This document shows, one piece after another, positions 42,075-49,656 of a DNA stretch of 64,000 nt. Below the pieces are notes generated by a model. That model made no database searches. It was not told where the DNA came from and saw only the letters and a program-made list of their open reading frames with translations. Every line of letters begins with the position of its first letter. The first letter of the stretch is position 1. Source of the stretch: an uncultured Clostridia bacterium (GTDB lineage: Bacteria; Bacillota; Clostridia; Oscillospirales; Ruminococcaceae); the NCBI GenBank assembly GCA_947627205.1, contig CANQVE010000001.1:124001-188000 (forward strand), written 5' to 3'. A program made the translations under genes and the position numbers.

Positions 42075-42183
42075 TTGTAAGCAGTAATGTACAACGGACC
42101 ATGAGTATTATCCAAAACATTTTAATACGAAAAGTCAAGACAAATTACTAAAGATTACAAAAAAGTGAAAGGCTTAAATGCAC

Positions 42184-42453
42184 TCACATTACCTCGTGCT
42201 TTACACGAGCCTTTTCCTCGGCGCGCTTCGCGTTGTTGAAACGGTCGAGAGTTCCTACGAGATAACCCGTTATCCTGCGGATACGCTGGAAAGGAACTTC
42301 CGCAAAGCTGTACTTTGCGTTTACATAACCGCCGTCAAGCTCAAGCTCGATAGCTCTGAGCGTTTTGTCGGGGTATTTTTCCCTCGCTTCGTTGATGTAA
42401 TACTGAACCTCAGCTTCTGAAAGGCTTCCGCCCATAACGTTAATATCAATCAT
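42184..42453 (-). CDS. Small NrdD-like protein
   Basis: An 89-residue protein ending in RIRRITGYLVGTLDRFNNAKRAEEKARVKH, which recalls the C-terminal segment of class III anaerobic ribonucleotide reductases. It lacks the catalytic core, the Cys pairs and a glycyl-radical motif. Similar short proteins in Clostridia are, as I recall, annotated as NrdD-related. Function unknown. The ORF track starts at a TTG at 42462; AGGAG sits 9 nt before ATG 42453, the better start. It stands alone between the DUF3226 gene and the diguanylate cyclase. Confidence 0.72.
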   Translation of the reverse strand: MIDINVMGGSLSEAEVQYYINEAREKYPDKTLRAIELELDGGYVNAKYSFAEVPFQRIRRITGYLVGTLDRFNNAKRAEEKARVKHEVM

Positions 42454-42565
42454 TTTTATCAATCTCCTATCAATATTTTTGGGGTGTGATTAGAGTATAA
42501 CACAATATCTTGTATATGTCAATTAGCAAATTACACAATTTTTTGATAATTTTTTTGTACATGCT

Positions 42566-43672
42566 TCAGACAACGACCTTGTTCTTTCCGCTGTTTTTCC
42601 CCTCGTAAAGCCGTTTATCCGCGGCCGAGATAAGCATATCCATATATGTAGAAGACTGAGCGCCCGAATTTATTTTAAGCTCTGTATAATTTGCAAGTCC
42701 GAATGTCATACTTACATTGATGTTCTCTTCATTATAAACCAGACCGAGCTTATTTATGTGCGATCTTATTTTTTCCGTGCGGGCGAGGCAGTCATTTCTT
42801 GTGCCTAAAAGTATCATCAAAATTTCCTCGCCGCCCCAGCGCACCGCTATATCTCCCTCTCTGACTTCATCAAGAAATACCTTTGCGACATTTTTCAGCA
42901 CTATATCCCCGCAGTCGTGACCGTAGGTGTCGTTTATCTTCTTGAAGTCGTCTATGTCGCCCATTATAACGCAGAAGCTCTCTTCTTTCTTCATGAGCTC
43001 GTCAAAATAACCCCACAAGGCATGGCGGTTATAAAGTCCCGTGAGCGCGTCATGTTCGGCTATGTATTCAAGCTCTTCGTTCTTTTTGCCAAGCTCTCTT
43101 ATCAGCCCTGATATCTCCGCGCAGAACATCAGCGTAAATGCACACAAGCAGACCATTGCGAAGAAAATATTGACGGTTTTCATTATGATCGTCCCCGTAG
43201 CATTCAGGGTATGAATATTCATCAGCTCATAGAACGGACCGAAAATATTGTCGAAAACAACACTTATTATCAGCAGAATGACCGACGCAGACGTAAACAG
43301 AACGATCTGCTTTCTGAATTTTTCCCTGCTCCCGTAAAAGAACAGGCAATATGCCGCGATGGGAATTGTCAGCAGATAGTAAACGTAAAATCCGACGTCT
43401 ACTCCCAGAAACAGCGTGCAGAGAAAAGCATGTACGACTATTTCGGAATAAATAGCGTTTATCCAATTGTCTGCGTGCTCGGATACTGTGCCTTTGTCGC
43501 AGGCCGCCGCGCAGCAAATGTAAAGGGTTACGCTCAGGACATTAAATCCTGCCAGCAAAAAATAACTAAGCGATGCAAATTCTATCAGAAAGGTCAGATG
43601 CGTCACGGCACAGCAAATACAGATGAGCCTGAATTTATTATCGACAGAAAATTTTGACGCATCAAATTTCAT
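42566..43672 (-). CDS. Membrane-bound diguanylate cyclase (GGDEF)
   Basis: About six transmembrane helices (residues 10-195) are followed by a short coiled segment and a complete GGDEF domain: EYIAEHDALTGLYNRHALW, VIMGDIDDFKKINDTYGHDCGD and an intact RWGGEEILMIL active site. It should make cyclic di-GMP from two GTP in response to an unknown membrane signal. No RxxD inhibitory site is obvious before the motif. The length of 368 aa fits this architecture. Promoter-leader element B, about 290 bp upstream and in the same orientation, may drive it. It contrasts with the degenerate GGDEF/EAL protein at 10.6 kb. Confidence 0.92.
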   Translation of the reverse strand: MKFDASKFSVDNKFRLICICCAVTHLTFLIEFASLSYFLLAGFNVLSVTLYICCAAACDKGTVSEHADNWINAIYSEIVVHAFLCTLFLGVDVGFYVYYLLTIPIAAYCLFFYGSREKFRKQIVLFTSASVILLIISVVFDNIFGPFYELMNIHTLNATGTIIMKTVNIFFAMVCLCAFTLMFCAEISGLIRELGKKNEELEYIAEHDALTGLYNRHALWGYFDELMKKEESFCVIMGDIDDFKKINDTYGHDCGDIVLKNVAKVFLDEVREGDIAVRWGGEEILMILLGTRNDCLARTEKIRSHINKLGLVYNEENINVSMTFGLANYTELKINSGAQSSTYMDMLISAADKRLYEGKNSGKNKVVV

Positions 43673-43838
43673 CTCTTTCGCTCCCTCTTTAAATAATTTG
43701 CAGATATTTACCGATAACTAACACATATCTGCCCAAAACATTATAATCCCTAATACTAAAAATGTGATCTATTTCTTTCTCACTATAGGAAGAATTTTAC
43801 AGATTCCTTGCAAAATAATTCAAGCGTGTACTTTTTAT

Positions 43839-43876
43839 AATTATACCATAAATTCGCAAGAATTTATGGTATAATT
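43839..43876. other. Perfect 17-bp-arm hairpin with GCAA loop
   Basis: AATTATACCATAAATTC / GAATTTATGGTATAATT around GCAA (TTGC on the other strand). The arms contain the same TTTATGGTATAAT word that bounds element B on its other side. Confidence 0.85.
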
Positions 43877-43878
43877 GT

Positions 43879-43971
43879 CCATTACCGCACGGAGCAAAAT
43901 TTTGTAAAAAATTTTGCGGATGTGCGTGGACATAAATGTATAATAATCGCCTTGCGATTATTATACCATAA
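43879..43971 (-). other. Conserved promoter-leader element, copy B
   Basis: Minus strand: TTATGGTATAATAATC, 20 nt, then TTATGTC, CGCACATC, GCAAAATTTT, TACAAAA, TTTTGC and CGTGCG. It folds into GTCCA-CGCAC ... GTGCG-TGGAC with an inner GCAAAATTTT / AAAATTTTGC stem. Element A at 40006-40100 shows the same blocks. It reads toward the diguanylate cyclase gene. Confidence 0.8.
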
Positions 43972-43988
43972 ACTGCGGAGAAAATCAA
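43960..43988 (-). promoter_or_regulatory. Promoter within element B
   Basis: TTGATT, 17-bp spacer, TATAAT (extended TGG) on the minus strand, oriented toward the diguanylate cyclase. Confidence 0.7.
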
Positions 43989-44069
43989 CCGTTTTTTATA
44001 ACATCTACACAACTTATTGTAAAAAAAATTTTAATGACACAACATTGAGTAAATTTTGCGCTTTTGGTA

Positions 44070-44098
44070 TTGACAAATTATTTTTTTTATGGTAATAT
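44070..44098 (+). promoter_or_regulatory. Promoter of the rubrerythrin-rubredoxin genes
   Basis: TTGACA, 17-bp T-rich spacer, TAATAT. Confidence 0.78.
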
Positions 44099-44138
44099 AA
44101 ATTTATCCAAAAATTTTATAAATCAGGAGGTTTTTATT

Positions 44139-44684
44139 ATGAAATATGTATGCCCTGTCTGCGGATACGTTTATATCGGCGAGTCCGCGCCCGAGAAATG
44201 CCCCCAGTGCGGCGTTCCCGGAAGCAAGTTTAAAGTTATGGAAGAGGACAACAAGCTCGTGTTTGCCTGCGAGCATGAAGTAGGTATCATCGAGGGCGTT
44301 CCCGAGGAGATAGTTGACGGTCTTCGCGCTAACTTCACGGGCGAATGCACCGAGGTAGGTATGTATCTCGCTATGGCTAGAGCCGCTTTCAGAGAGGGTT
44401 ATGCCGAGGTCGGAATGTACTACGAAAAGGCTGCTTATGAGGAGGCTGAACATGCGGCAAAGTTCGCGGAAATGCTCGGAGAGGTAGTTTCCGCTTCTAC
44501 AAAGGAAAACCTCACAAAGCGCGTTGCCGCTGAACACGGCGCTACAGAGGGAAAGCTCGACCTCGCGAAAAAGGCTAAGGCAGCTAACCTCGACGCTATC
44601 CACGACACTGTTCACGAAATGGCTAAGGACGAGGCTCGCCACGGAAAAGCATTTGAGGGACTGCTCAACCGCTATTTCAAGTAA
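44139..44684 (+). CDS. Reverse rubrerythrin (N-terminal rubredoxin domain)
   Basis: An NADH-linked peroxidase of anaerobes, reducing H2O2 and helping with O2. A rubredoxin-type Fe(Cys)4 domain comes first ([10 protein letters not shown] ... KCPQCG, residues 3-27). It is followed by the four-helix diiron domain with [15 protein letters not shown] and a C-terminal [17 protein letters not shown]. In classical rubrerythrin the rubredoxin domain is C-terminal, so this is the reversed type. The ORF track starts at 44064; AGGAGG before ATG 44139 marks the start (181 aa). The rubredoxin gene 20 bp downstream is the likely electron donor. Confidence 0.95.
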   Translation: MKYVCPVCGYVYIGESAPEKCPQCGVPGSKFKVMEEDNKLVFACEHEVGIIEGVPEEIVDGLRANFTGECTEVGMYLAMARAAFREGYAEVGMYYEKAAYEEAEHAAKFAEMLGEVVSASTKENLTKRVAAEHGATEGKLDLAKKAKAANLDAIHDTVHEMAKDEARHGKAFEGLLNRYFK

Positions 44685-44704
44685 TTTTATCGGAGGAAAA
44701 TATT

Positions 44705-44860
44705 ATGGAAAAACACGTTTGCCCTTGCGGATATGTTTATGATCCCGCTGTAGGAGATCCCGACGGAGGAATTGCTCCCGGAACAAAGTGGGAGGATATT
44801 CCCGACGATTGGGTTTGCCCTGTTTGCGGACTTGGTAAGGACGCATTTGAAACCGAATAA
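44705..44860 (+). CDS. Rubredoxin with shortened first cysteine knuckle
   Basis: A 51-residue protein below the ORF-track length cut-off. It reads as a typical rubredoxin ([36 protein letters not shown]), a small Fe(Cys)4 electron carrier. The first metal knuckle is VCPCGY, that is CxCG instead of the usual CxxCG, one residue short; the second is normal. GGAGG precedes the ATG. It is transcribed behind the reverse rubrerythrin and presumably donates electrons to it. A strong terminator follows. Confidence 0.93.
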   Translation: MEKHVCPCGYVYDPAVGDPDGGIAPGTKWEDIPDDWVCPVCGLGKDAFETE

Positions 44861-44883
44861 AACAACTTCGGGTTGCTAAAAAA

Positions 44884-44911
44884 ACGGACTGCTTTTCGGC
44901 AGTCCGTTTTT
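44884..44911 (+). terminator. Terminator after rubredoxin
   Basis: ACGGACTGC / GCAGTCCGT with a 6-nt loop, then TTTT. It is also usable by the convergent zinc-ribbon genes. Confidence 0.92.
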
Positions 44912-44958
44912 CAGTATACAGTATCGTTTCAGCTTTATGTATAAGCCAAACAGCTCTT

Positions 44959-45258
44959 TTAATTTTTACCAATTGAATTAAACAAAAACTCGCTGATACT
45001 GCTGCTTAAGCCCGGTACATACTGATAGAGAAGAATAAACACAAAAAACATCGCCGAGCAGACAAGGTATATTATCCCCTGAACTATCCTGCGGTTTGCG
45101 ATATTAAAGATACCGACCGTAAGACCGAAAAGCGGAATAAGTATCGACGCCAGACACAGCACGAGACTTACCCTTGAATACTCGCGCTTTTCCCTTTCCT
45201 GTTTGCAAGCCTTGCAAACTCCGTTTTCCATCAATTCTCCGCAATATCTGCAATACAT
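44959..45258 (-). CDS. Zinc-ribbon membrane protein, paralogue 1
   Basis: A 99-residue protein with an N-terminal mini zinc ribbon (MYCRYCGELM ... VCKACKQE) and two predicted transmembrane helices (SLVLCLASILIPLFGLTVGIF and GIIYLVCSAMFFVFILLYQY). The function is unknown. The layout matches small zinc-ribbon membrane proteins common in Firmicutes. It lies 14 bp after a second, related gene, from which it probably arose by duplication. AGGAATG supplies a ribosome site. Confidence 0.8.
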   Translation of the reverse strand: MYCRYCGELMENGVCKACKQEREKREYSRVSLVLCLASILIPLFGLTVGIFNIANRRIVQGIIYLVCSAMFFVFILLYQYVPGLSSSISEFLFNSIGKN

Positions 45259-45272
45259 TTTTCATTCCTCCG

Positions 45273-45671
45273 TTAACGAAATCTGCTGACATATTCCGCC
45301 CATTTGCCCAAAAGATTTATCATAGCTTTAAATAACTTTATAATAGTATCAAGAATGGAATCAACTAAAGGGCTGTCTTCATTTGTAATAGCGCTGAAAA
45401 CAAATTTCATCTCTAAAACTGCGAACACAATAACAGCCACGTTCATAACTATATAAGAAATGCTTGCCGCAAGAATAAAACGCTTATAGGGCTTTCCGTT
45501 GTTTGAAAGATAGTTTATAAGCCCGTATACAAAGCCGAATATAGGAAACAAAATGCTTAGGACCATAAACAAAACGTTGAGATTATCTTTAGACGACGGT
45601 ACAGGCACACCGCAATATGCGCAGAACAAAACGTTTTCCTCCAGCTCCTTGCCGCAATTTTCGCAATACAT
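45273..45671 (-). CDS. Zinc-ribbon membrane protein, paralogue 2
   Basis: A 132-residue protein with an N-terminal zinc ribbon (MYCENCGKEL ... LFCAYCGVPV) and two membrane segments (VLFMVLSILFPIFGFVYGLI and FILAASISYIVMNVAVIVFA), with a short amphipathic C-terminus. It has the same organisation as its downstream neighbour. Function unknown. The pair appears as a two-gene unit between rubredoxin and the ABC importer, each gene pointing toward the rubredoxin terminator. Confidence 0.8.
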   Translation of the reverse strand: MYCENCGKELEENVLFCAYCGVPVPSSKDNLNVLFMVLSILFPIFGFVYGLINYLSNNGKPYKRFILAASISYIVMNVAVIVFAVLEMKFVFSAITNEDSPLVDSILDTIIKLFKAMINLLGKWAEYVSRFR

Positions 45672-45727
45672 TGTTCTTCACCTCAATGTTATTGTATCAC
45701 AAAAAAACTCTCCTGTCAACAAAAAAA

Positions 45728-45753
45728 GACCGACGCCGTTAAGCATCGGTCTG
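45728..45753 (-). terminator. Terminator of the sugar ABC operon
   Basis: The minus strand reads AGACCGATGC / GCGTCGGTCT (one mismatch) followed by TTTTTTT. Confidence 0.85.
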
Positions 45754-45775
45754 TTTTTTAACTTTTGGGGTTTGT

Positions 45776-46684
45776 TTATCCCTTTACTGCGCCGAGAGCT
45801 ACGCCCTTGATGATGAACTTTGAAAGTATGAGGTAGATAACTACAACGGGCAGGATAGAAAGTGTAACAACAAGATATCTTGCGCCGTAGTCGCTGAGCT
45901 TATCTGCCAGAAGTACCGTCTGTACCATCATAGGCATTGTCTTTAAGCTGGTGTCCGCTGTTCCGAGGAGCATGGAGGGCGTATAGAAGTTGTTCCAGCT
46001 TGTAACAAAAGCGAATATCGCCTGTACCGCAAAAGCGGGCTTAAAGATAGGAAGCGCTATCTGCATAAACGTTCTGAACTCTCCGCAGCCGTCTATTCTA
46101 GCCGCCTCGACTATTTCAAGCGGGAAAGACGAGCGCATGTACTGGAGCATATAGAATACTACAGCAGGAGCCGCTATTGACGGAAGAATAAGAGCTATAT
46201 AAGCCTGAGGTCCGCCATAGAGGTTTATCTGGATCATAAACTGCAGAAAACCTGTAGATACGACCTGCATAGGAACCATCATGACCGCAAGGATAAAATT
46301 CATAGCGAATTTCTTTCCTTTGAAATCATAAACTACAAGTCCGTATGCTGTCATTCCGGAGAAGAACACCGTAAGTATAGTTGAGCAACCCGCAATGATA
46401 AGGCTGTTTCTATAGCCGTCCCAAAGACGGAAACTGCTCGCGAAAAATCCGCCGTATACCTCGGGGTTTGTAATGGTATCCCAGTTCTTTCCGAGCGCAC
46501 CGCTGAAGAAACCGATACCGCTATCAATGATCTCGGAGTTGGTTCTTGTCGCGTTTGTAACGATAACATAGATCGGGAACAAGCAGATGATAGTAAGTAT
46601 AATGCAGACTATCAATCTGATTATAGAGTGAGTCATCAGACTCCTCCTATACGCCTTGTTGGACTGATTATAAGAATCTGCCAT
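45776..46684 (-). CDS. Carbohydrate ABC transporter permease (MalG type)
   Basis: Second membrane subunit of a CUT1-family sugar importer. Six transmembrane helices are visible, with the EAA loop EAARIDGCGEFRTFMQIALP that docks the ATPase near residue 205. The length of 302 aa is typical. It lies 17 bp after the MalF-type permease, with the binding protein upstream. No ATP-binding subunit is encoded nearby, so a shared MsiK-like ATPase elsewhere probably energises it. The sugar is unknown. Confidence 0.93.
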   Translation of the reverse strand: MADSYNQSNKAYRRSLMTHSIIRLIVCIILTIICLFPIYVIVTNATRTNSEIIDSGIGFFSGALGKNWDTITNPEVYGGFFASSFRLWDGYRNSLIIAGCSTILTVFFSGMTAYGLVVYDFKGKKFAMNFILAVMMVPMQVVSTGFLQFMIQINLYGGPQAYIALILPSIAAPAVVFYMLQYMRSSFPLEIVEAARIDGCGEFRTFMQIALPIFKPAFAVQAIFAFVTSWNNFYTPSMLLGTADTSLKTMPMMVQTVLLADKLSDYGARYLVVTLSILPVVVIYLILSKFIIKGVALGAVKG

Positions 46685-46701
46685 AATAATTCACTCTCCT
46701 C

Positions 46702-47688
46702 TCAACCCTTTTTACGTTTCTTCTTCGGCGCGGTAGAATCGGTATTGAACTTGTTTATAACCATGCCGAGAATAAGCGTGATTATAAAGAGAATAACAGA
46801 TGCCGCCGCAGAAAGTCCGTAGTTTCTTACACCGCCCGTAGTAAATCTCTCGTATACATATACCGCAACAGTTCTCAATGCAGGATTGATGTTATTTGCA
46901 CGTCCTGTATGGAGCATATACGGGATATCGAACATCTGAAGTCCGCCGATAAGAGAAGTAATTACAACGTAAATGAAGATGGGCTTAAGAATAGGCATTG
47001 TAATTCTGAAGAATGTACTCGGTCCGCTCGAACCGTCTATAGCCGCCGCCTCATAAATGGACGGATCTATTCCGAAAATACCCGACATCAGCAATAGCAT
47101 GGTATTTCCGAACCACATCCACGTCTGGACCATCATAACAATTATTCGTGCTGACCACTCGTTACTTACAAACATGATAGGCTCATTTGTTATGCCTGCG
47201 CCTACCAGGAAAGAGTTCAACGCGCCGTAGCCGCTGTCGTTGAAGATCATCAAAAAGATAGCCGCAACAGAAGCCGCCGTGATGATGTTCGGCATATACA
47301 TAACTACCTTAAAGAAACCGTTTCCGGGAGTTTTAATTCTGACGTCGGAAAACCATACCGCAAGCAGGAGCGAAAGTACAAGCTGAACCACGAAGTTTCC
47401 TATCCAAAGGATAAACGTGTTTCCTATGGAAGAAATAAACAAATCATGGTTAGACTGTGCGAATGCACTATCCCCGCCGAAAAGCAGGTTGGCGTAGTTC
47501 TCCAGACCTACGAACTTATTAAGTCCCTTGGTAGAGAAGCCTTGGTTTCCGAAAAAGCTCAGTCTTATGGTGTTTATCAAAGGATAAAACATAAACAATG
47601 CGTAGATGATAAAAAACGGCGCAATGAACATATAGCCATATTTTGAATAGCTTACCATCTTGTGCTGTTTTGTCGTCGCATTTGCCAT
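46702..47688 (-). CDS. Sugar ABC transporter permease (MalF type)
   Basis: First membrane subunit of the CUT1 importer. The N-terminus YMFIAPFFIIYALFMFYPLI is the first helix of this family. Six helices follow, with the EAA loop EAAAIDGSSGPSTFFRITMP around residue 220. The length of 328 aa is somewhat long but normal. It lies between the binding-protein gene and the MalG-type permease. The 134-bp gap upstream contains a GCGGGAGC-type hairpin, which may lower permease expression relative to the binding protein, a common pattern. Confidence 0.93.
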   Translation of the reverse strand: MANATTKQHKMVSYSKYGYMFIAPFFIIYALFMFYPLINTIRLSFFGNQGFSTKGLNKFVGLENYANLLFGGDSAFAQSNHDLFISSIGNTFILWIGNFVVQLVLSLLLAVWFSDVRIKTPGNGFFKVVMYMPNIITAASVAAIFLMIFNDSGYGALNSFLVGAGITNEPIMFVSNEWSARIIVMMVQTWMWFGNTMLLLMSGIFGIDPSIYEAAAIDGSSGPSTFFRITMPILKPIFIYVVITSLIGGLQMFDIPYMLHTGRANNINPALRTVAVYVYERFTTGGVRNYGLSAAASVILFIITLILGMVINKFNTDSTAPKKKRKKG

Positions 47689-47822
47689 AAAAACACCCCT
47701 TTTGTTAAAAATTTTTTATATATAATTTTGCGCTAAAAAATCAATATACGACTTGCGGGAATCGCTCCCGCAAGCGTATATTGCAAAAATCACTATTTTA
47801 CAGCGTAGCCGTTTAACTTAAA

Positions 47823-49163
47823 TTAAACGATTTCACCGTAGGTACCAGCAACCTCATCCTTAAAGCCTTTAACAGCATCGTCAACAGATGCGTATGTGCC
47901 CTTGATAGCGTAGCCCTGAACAGCGTTGTTGAATGCGCCCTTGATTACAGAGTCATACTTTGTAACAGAAAGGTTGATCTTGTCAGCACTCTTGTAGAGT
48001 ACGCCGAACTGGTGGATACCATCCTTGAAGAGGGAGTTTGTGAGAGAAGTATCCTTAGAAACTTCTTCCATAACTTTCTTGTTGTTCATAAGGTCGCCGC
48101 TCTTCTTCGAGTATTCAGCCATTGTTGTCTCGTTGATAGAGAATGTTTCGATCCACTTCTTAGCGAGGCTCTTGGAGTTGCACTTTGCGCAAACTTCCAT
48201 ATATGTGCCGCCCCAATACCAGCTTGCAGGACCTTCGCAAAGTCCGAGAACGCCCTTCTCGTCGCCTGCAAAGTTAGCAGCAATAGAAGTATCGTTGTCG
48301 AGAACGCCCCATGTAGGTGCGAAGTCGCCGAGAGCCTTACCTTCTCTAATTACGTTGTACCAAGGATCCTCCCACTGAGTTTCCTTTGTAACATAGCCCT
48401 TGTCAACATAGTCCTTAACTTTCTGGATAAAGTCTGTAGCGAAGCTGTCTACAACGAGCTTGCCGTCCTGAACCCACTGAGAAGTTCTCTGGCACTGCAT
48501 GATCTGCCAAAGACCGCCCTCAGAAGCAACGAGAGCAACGCCGTGATCCTTAGCGAGCTTATCAGCTGTCTGCTCGAAAGTATCCCAGTCTTTTACAAGA
48601 GCCTGCATCTCATCGGGAGTCTTAACTCCGAGATATTCTTCAGCATAGTCTGCTCTGTAAAGGAATCCGCCGGGAGTAGCCTGCCATGTAGCGCCGACAA
48701 ACTGACCTGCGTCGTTTGTGCCTACCTTAAGGGTATAAGCATAAGCGTTCGGGAAATCGCTCTCACTAAGTCCGAGAGATGAAAGCGGTGTTATAAAGTC
48801 GCGCTCGTCGTTGGGATAAAGTGCAGCCCAGTCAGCATCGCAGAAGATAAGGTCTGCGTCGCCGGAGCCCAGAAGATAATCATCATATCCGTCACGCGCG
48901 TCTTCGCCGCCTGCGCCTACTTTCTTCCAAACTACCTTGTCCTTGGGTGTTCCTGTAGCCTCGCAGAAGTAGTCTATAAGTCCCTGCATATCACTGTTTG
49001 ATTCCCAAGACAGAATGGTTAAGGTATCATCGTCATCTGTAAGTTCTGCTTCGGGAAGTTTGTGAGCGCCCTGCTCTTCTTCGGTGTTGTTACAGCCTGA
49101 GAAAGACACTGCCGCAAGAGCAGCTGCAGAAGCCAAAACTCCTGCCAATATTCTTTTCTTCAT
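47823..49163 (-). CDS. Sugar-binding lipoprotein of the ABC importer
   Basis: A family 1 extracellular solute-binding protein. A signal peptide ending in the lipobox VSFSGC anchors it to the outer membrane face. After an acidic linker, DTLTILSWESNSDMQGLIDYF starts the periplasmic-binding fold. The length of 446 aa is usual. It is the first gene of the three-gene importer, with its own promoter and a cre-like operator upstream. The ligand is probably an oligosaccharide but cannot be named from sequence. Confidence 0.93.
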   Translation of the reverse strand: MKKRILAGVLASAAALAAVSFSGCNNTEEEQGAHKLPEAELTDDDDTLTILSWESNSDMQGLIDYFCEATGTPKDKVVWKKVGAGGEDARDGYDDYLLGSGDADLIFCDADWAALYPNDERDFITPLSSLGLSESDFPNAYAYTLKVGTNDAGQFVGATWQATPGGFLYRADYAEEYLGVKTPDEMQALVKDWDTFEQTADKLAKDHGVALVASEGGLWQIMQCQRTSQWVQDGKLVVDSFATDFIQKVKDYVDKGYVTKETQWEDPWYNVIREGKALGDFAPTWGVLDNDTSIAANFAGDEKGVLGLCEGPASWYWGGTYMEVCAKCNSKSLAKKWIETFSINETTMAEYSKKSGDLMNNKKVMEEVSKDTSLTNSLFKDGIHQFGVLYKSADKINLSVTKYDSVIKGAFNNAVQGYAIKGTYASVDDAVKGFKDEVAGTYGEIV

Positions 49164-49269
49164 TGGTTTTTCCTCCTAAATGTTATGAGCCTTATCTTAT
49201 TCCTTATGAATATTCAAAGGCTTATTCGAGCCTAAAATGATATGGAAATCACTGCTCGTTTACACTGTT

Positions 49270-49298
49270 AGTTTAACACATTTTTTTCACTTTTGCAA
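49270..49298 (-). promoter_or_regulatory. Promoter of the sugar ABC importer
   Basis: TTGCAA, 17-bp spacer, TAAACT on the minus strand, about 100 nt before the binding-protein ATG. Confidence 0.6.
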
Positions 49299-49324
49299 GT
49301 GCTTTTTTTTAAATTTTTTCCAAG

Positions 49325-49345
49325 CGTTTTCGGAAAACGTTTTCA
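49325..49345 (-). promoter_or_regulatory. Tandem LacI/CcpA-type operator (cre-like)
   Basis: GGAAAACGTTTTCA (49332-49345) matches the cre consensus TGWAANCGNTNWCA at 13 of 14 positions. It overlaps a second palindrome CGTTTTC-G-GAAAACG (49325-49339). Control by CcpA or a local LacI-type regulator is inferred. Confidence 0.6.
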
Positions 49346-49656
49346 ATTTTTTCTTATTGTCTATTTTGCCGACTTTTTAACTTTATAACTTAAATTATGT
49401 TTTATTATAAAAAAGCCCGCAAGCCCTTTATTTAATCACGTTTTCACAAAGCTGTCACTTTTTACTTAACTAATTTTCACTTTAAAACGTCAAATGTAAC
49501 TGAATTGTAACTTTTATTTTGTGCATTCTGCCGATTTTTATTTTTGAGCAACAAAACCCGTATAATTTGAGTAAATTACTTAAATGTTTAGAAAGTGAAC
49601 AAGCAATAAAAACGCTCCGCGGCAAATATCTTTTTGCAAACGGAGCGCTTGTTTTA

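Larger units (their letters stand above)
43673..44138. other. AT-rich intergenic region with stacked hairpins
   Basis: No convincing ORF (the 71-aa ORF at 43797-44012 has no ribosome site or domain). It holds a 17-bp-arm hairpin (43839-43876), conserved leader element B (43879-43971) with its minus-strand promoter (43960-43988), and the rubrerythrin promoter (44070-44098). Confidence 0.7.
49164..49656. other. Intergenic region upstream of the sugar importer
   Basis: AT-rich. It contains the importer promoter (49270-49298) and tandem LacI-type operator palindromes (49325-49345). The 120-aa plus-strand ORF at 49519-49881 overlaps the carboxyltransferase gene and is rejected. Confidence 0.7.

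Noticed and set aside
43797-44012. 71-aa ORF in the intergenic region before rubrerythrin
   Set aside because: It covers palindromic leader element B, has no ribosome site and encodes repeat-derived sequence.
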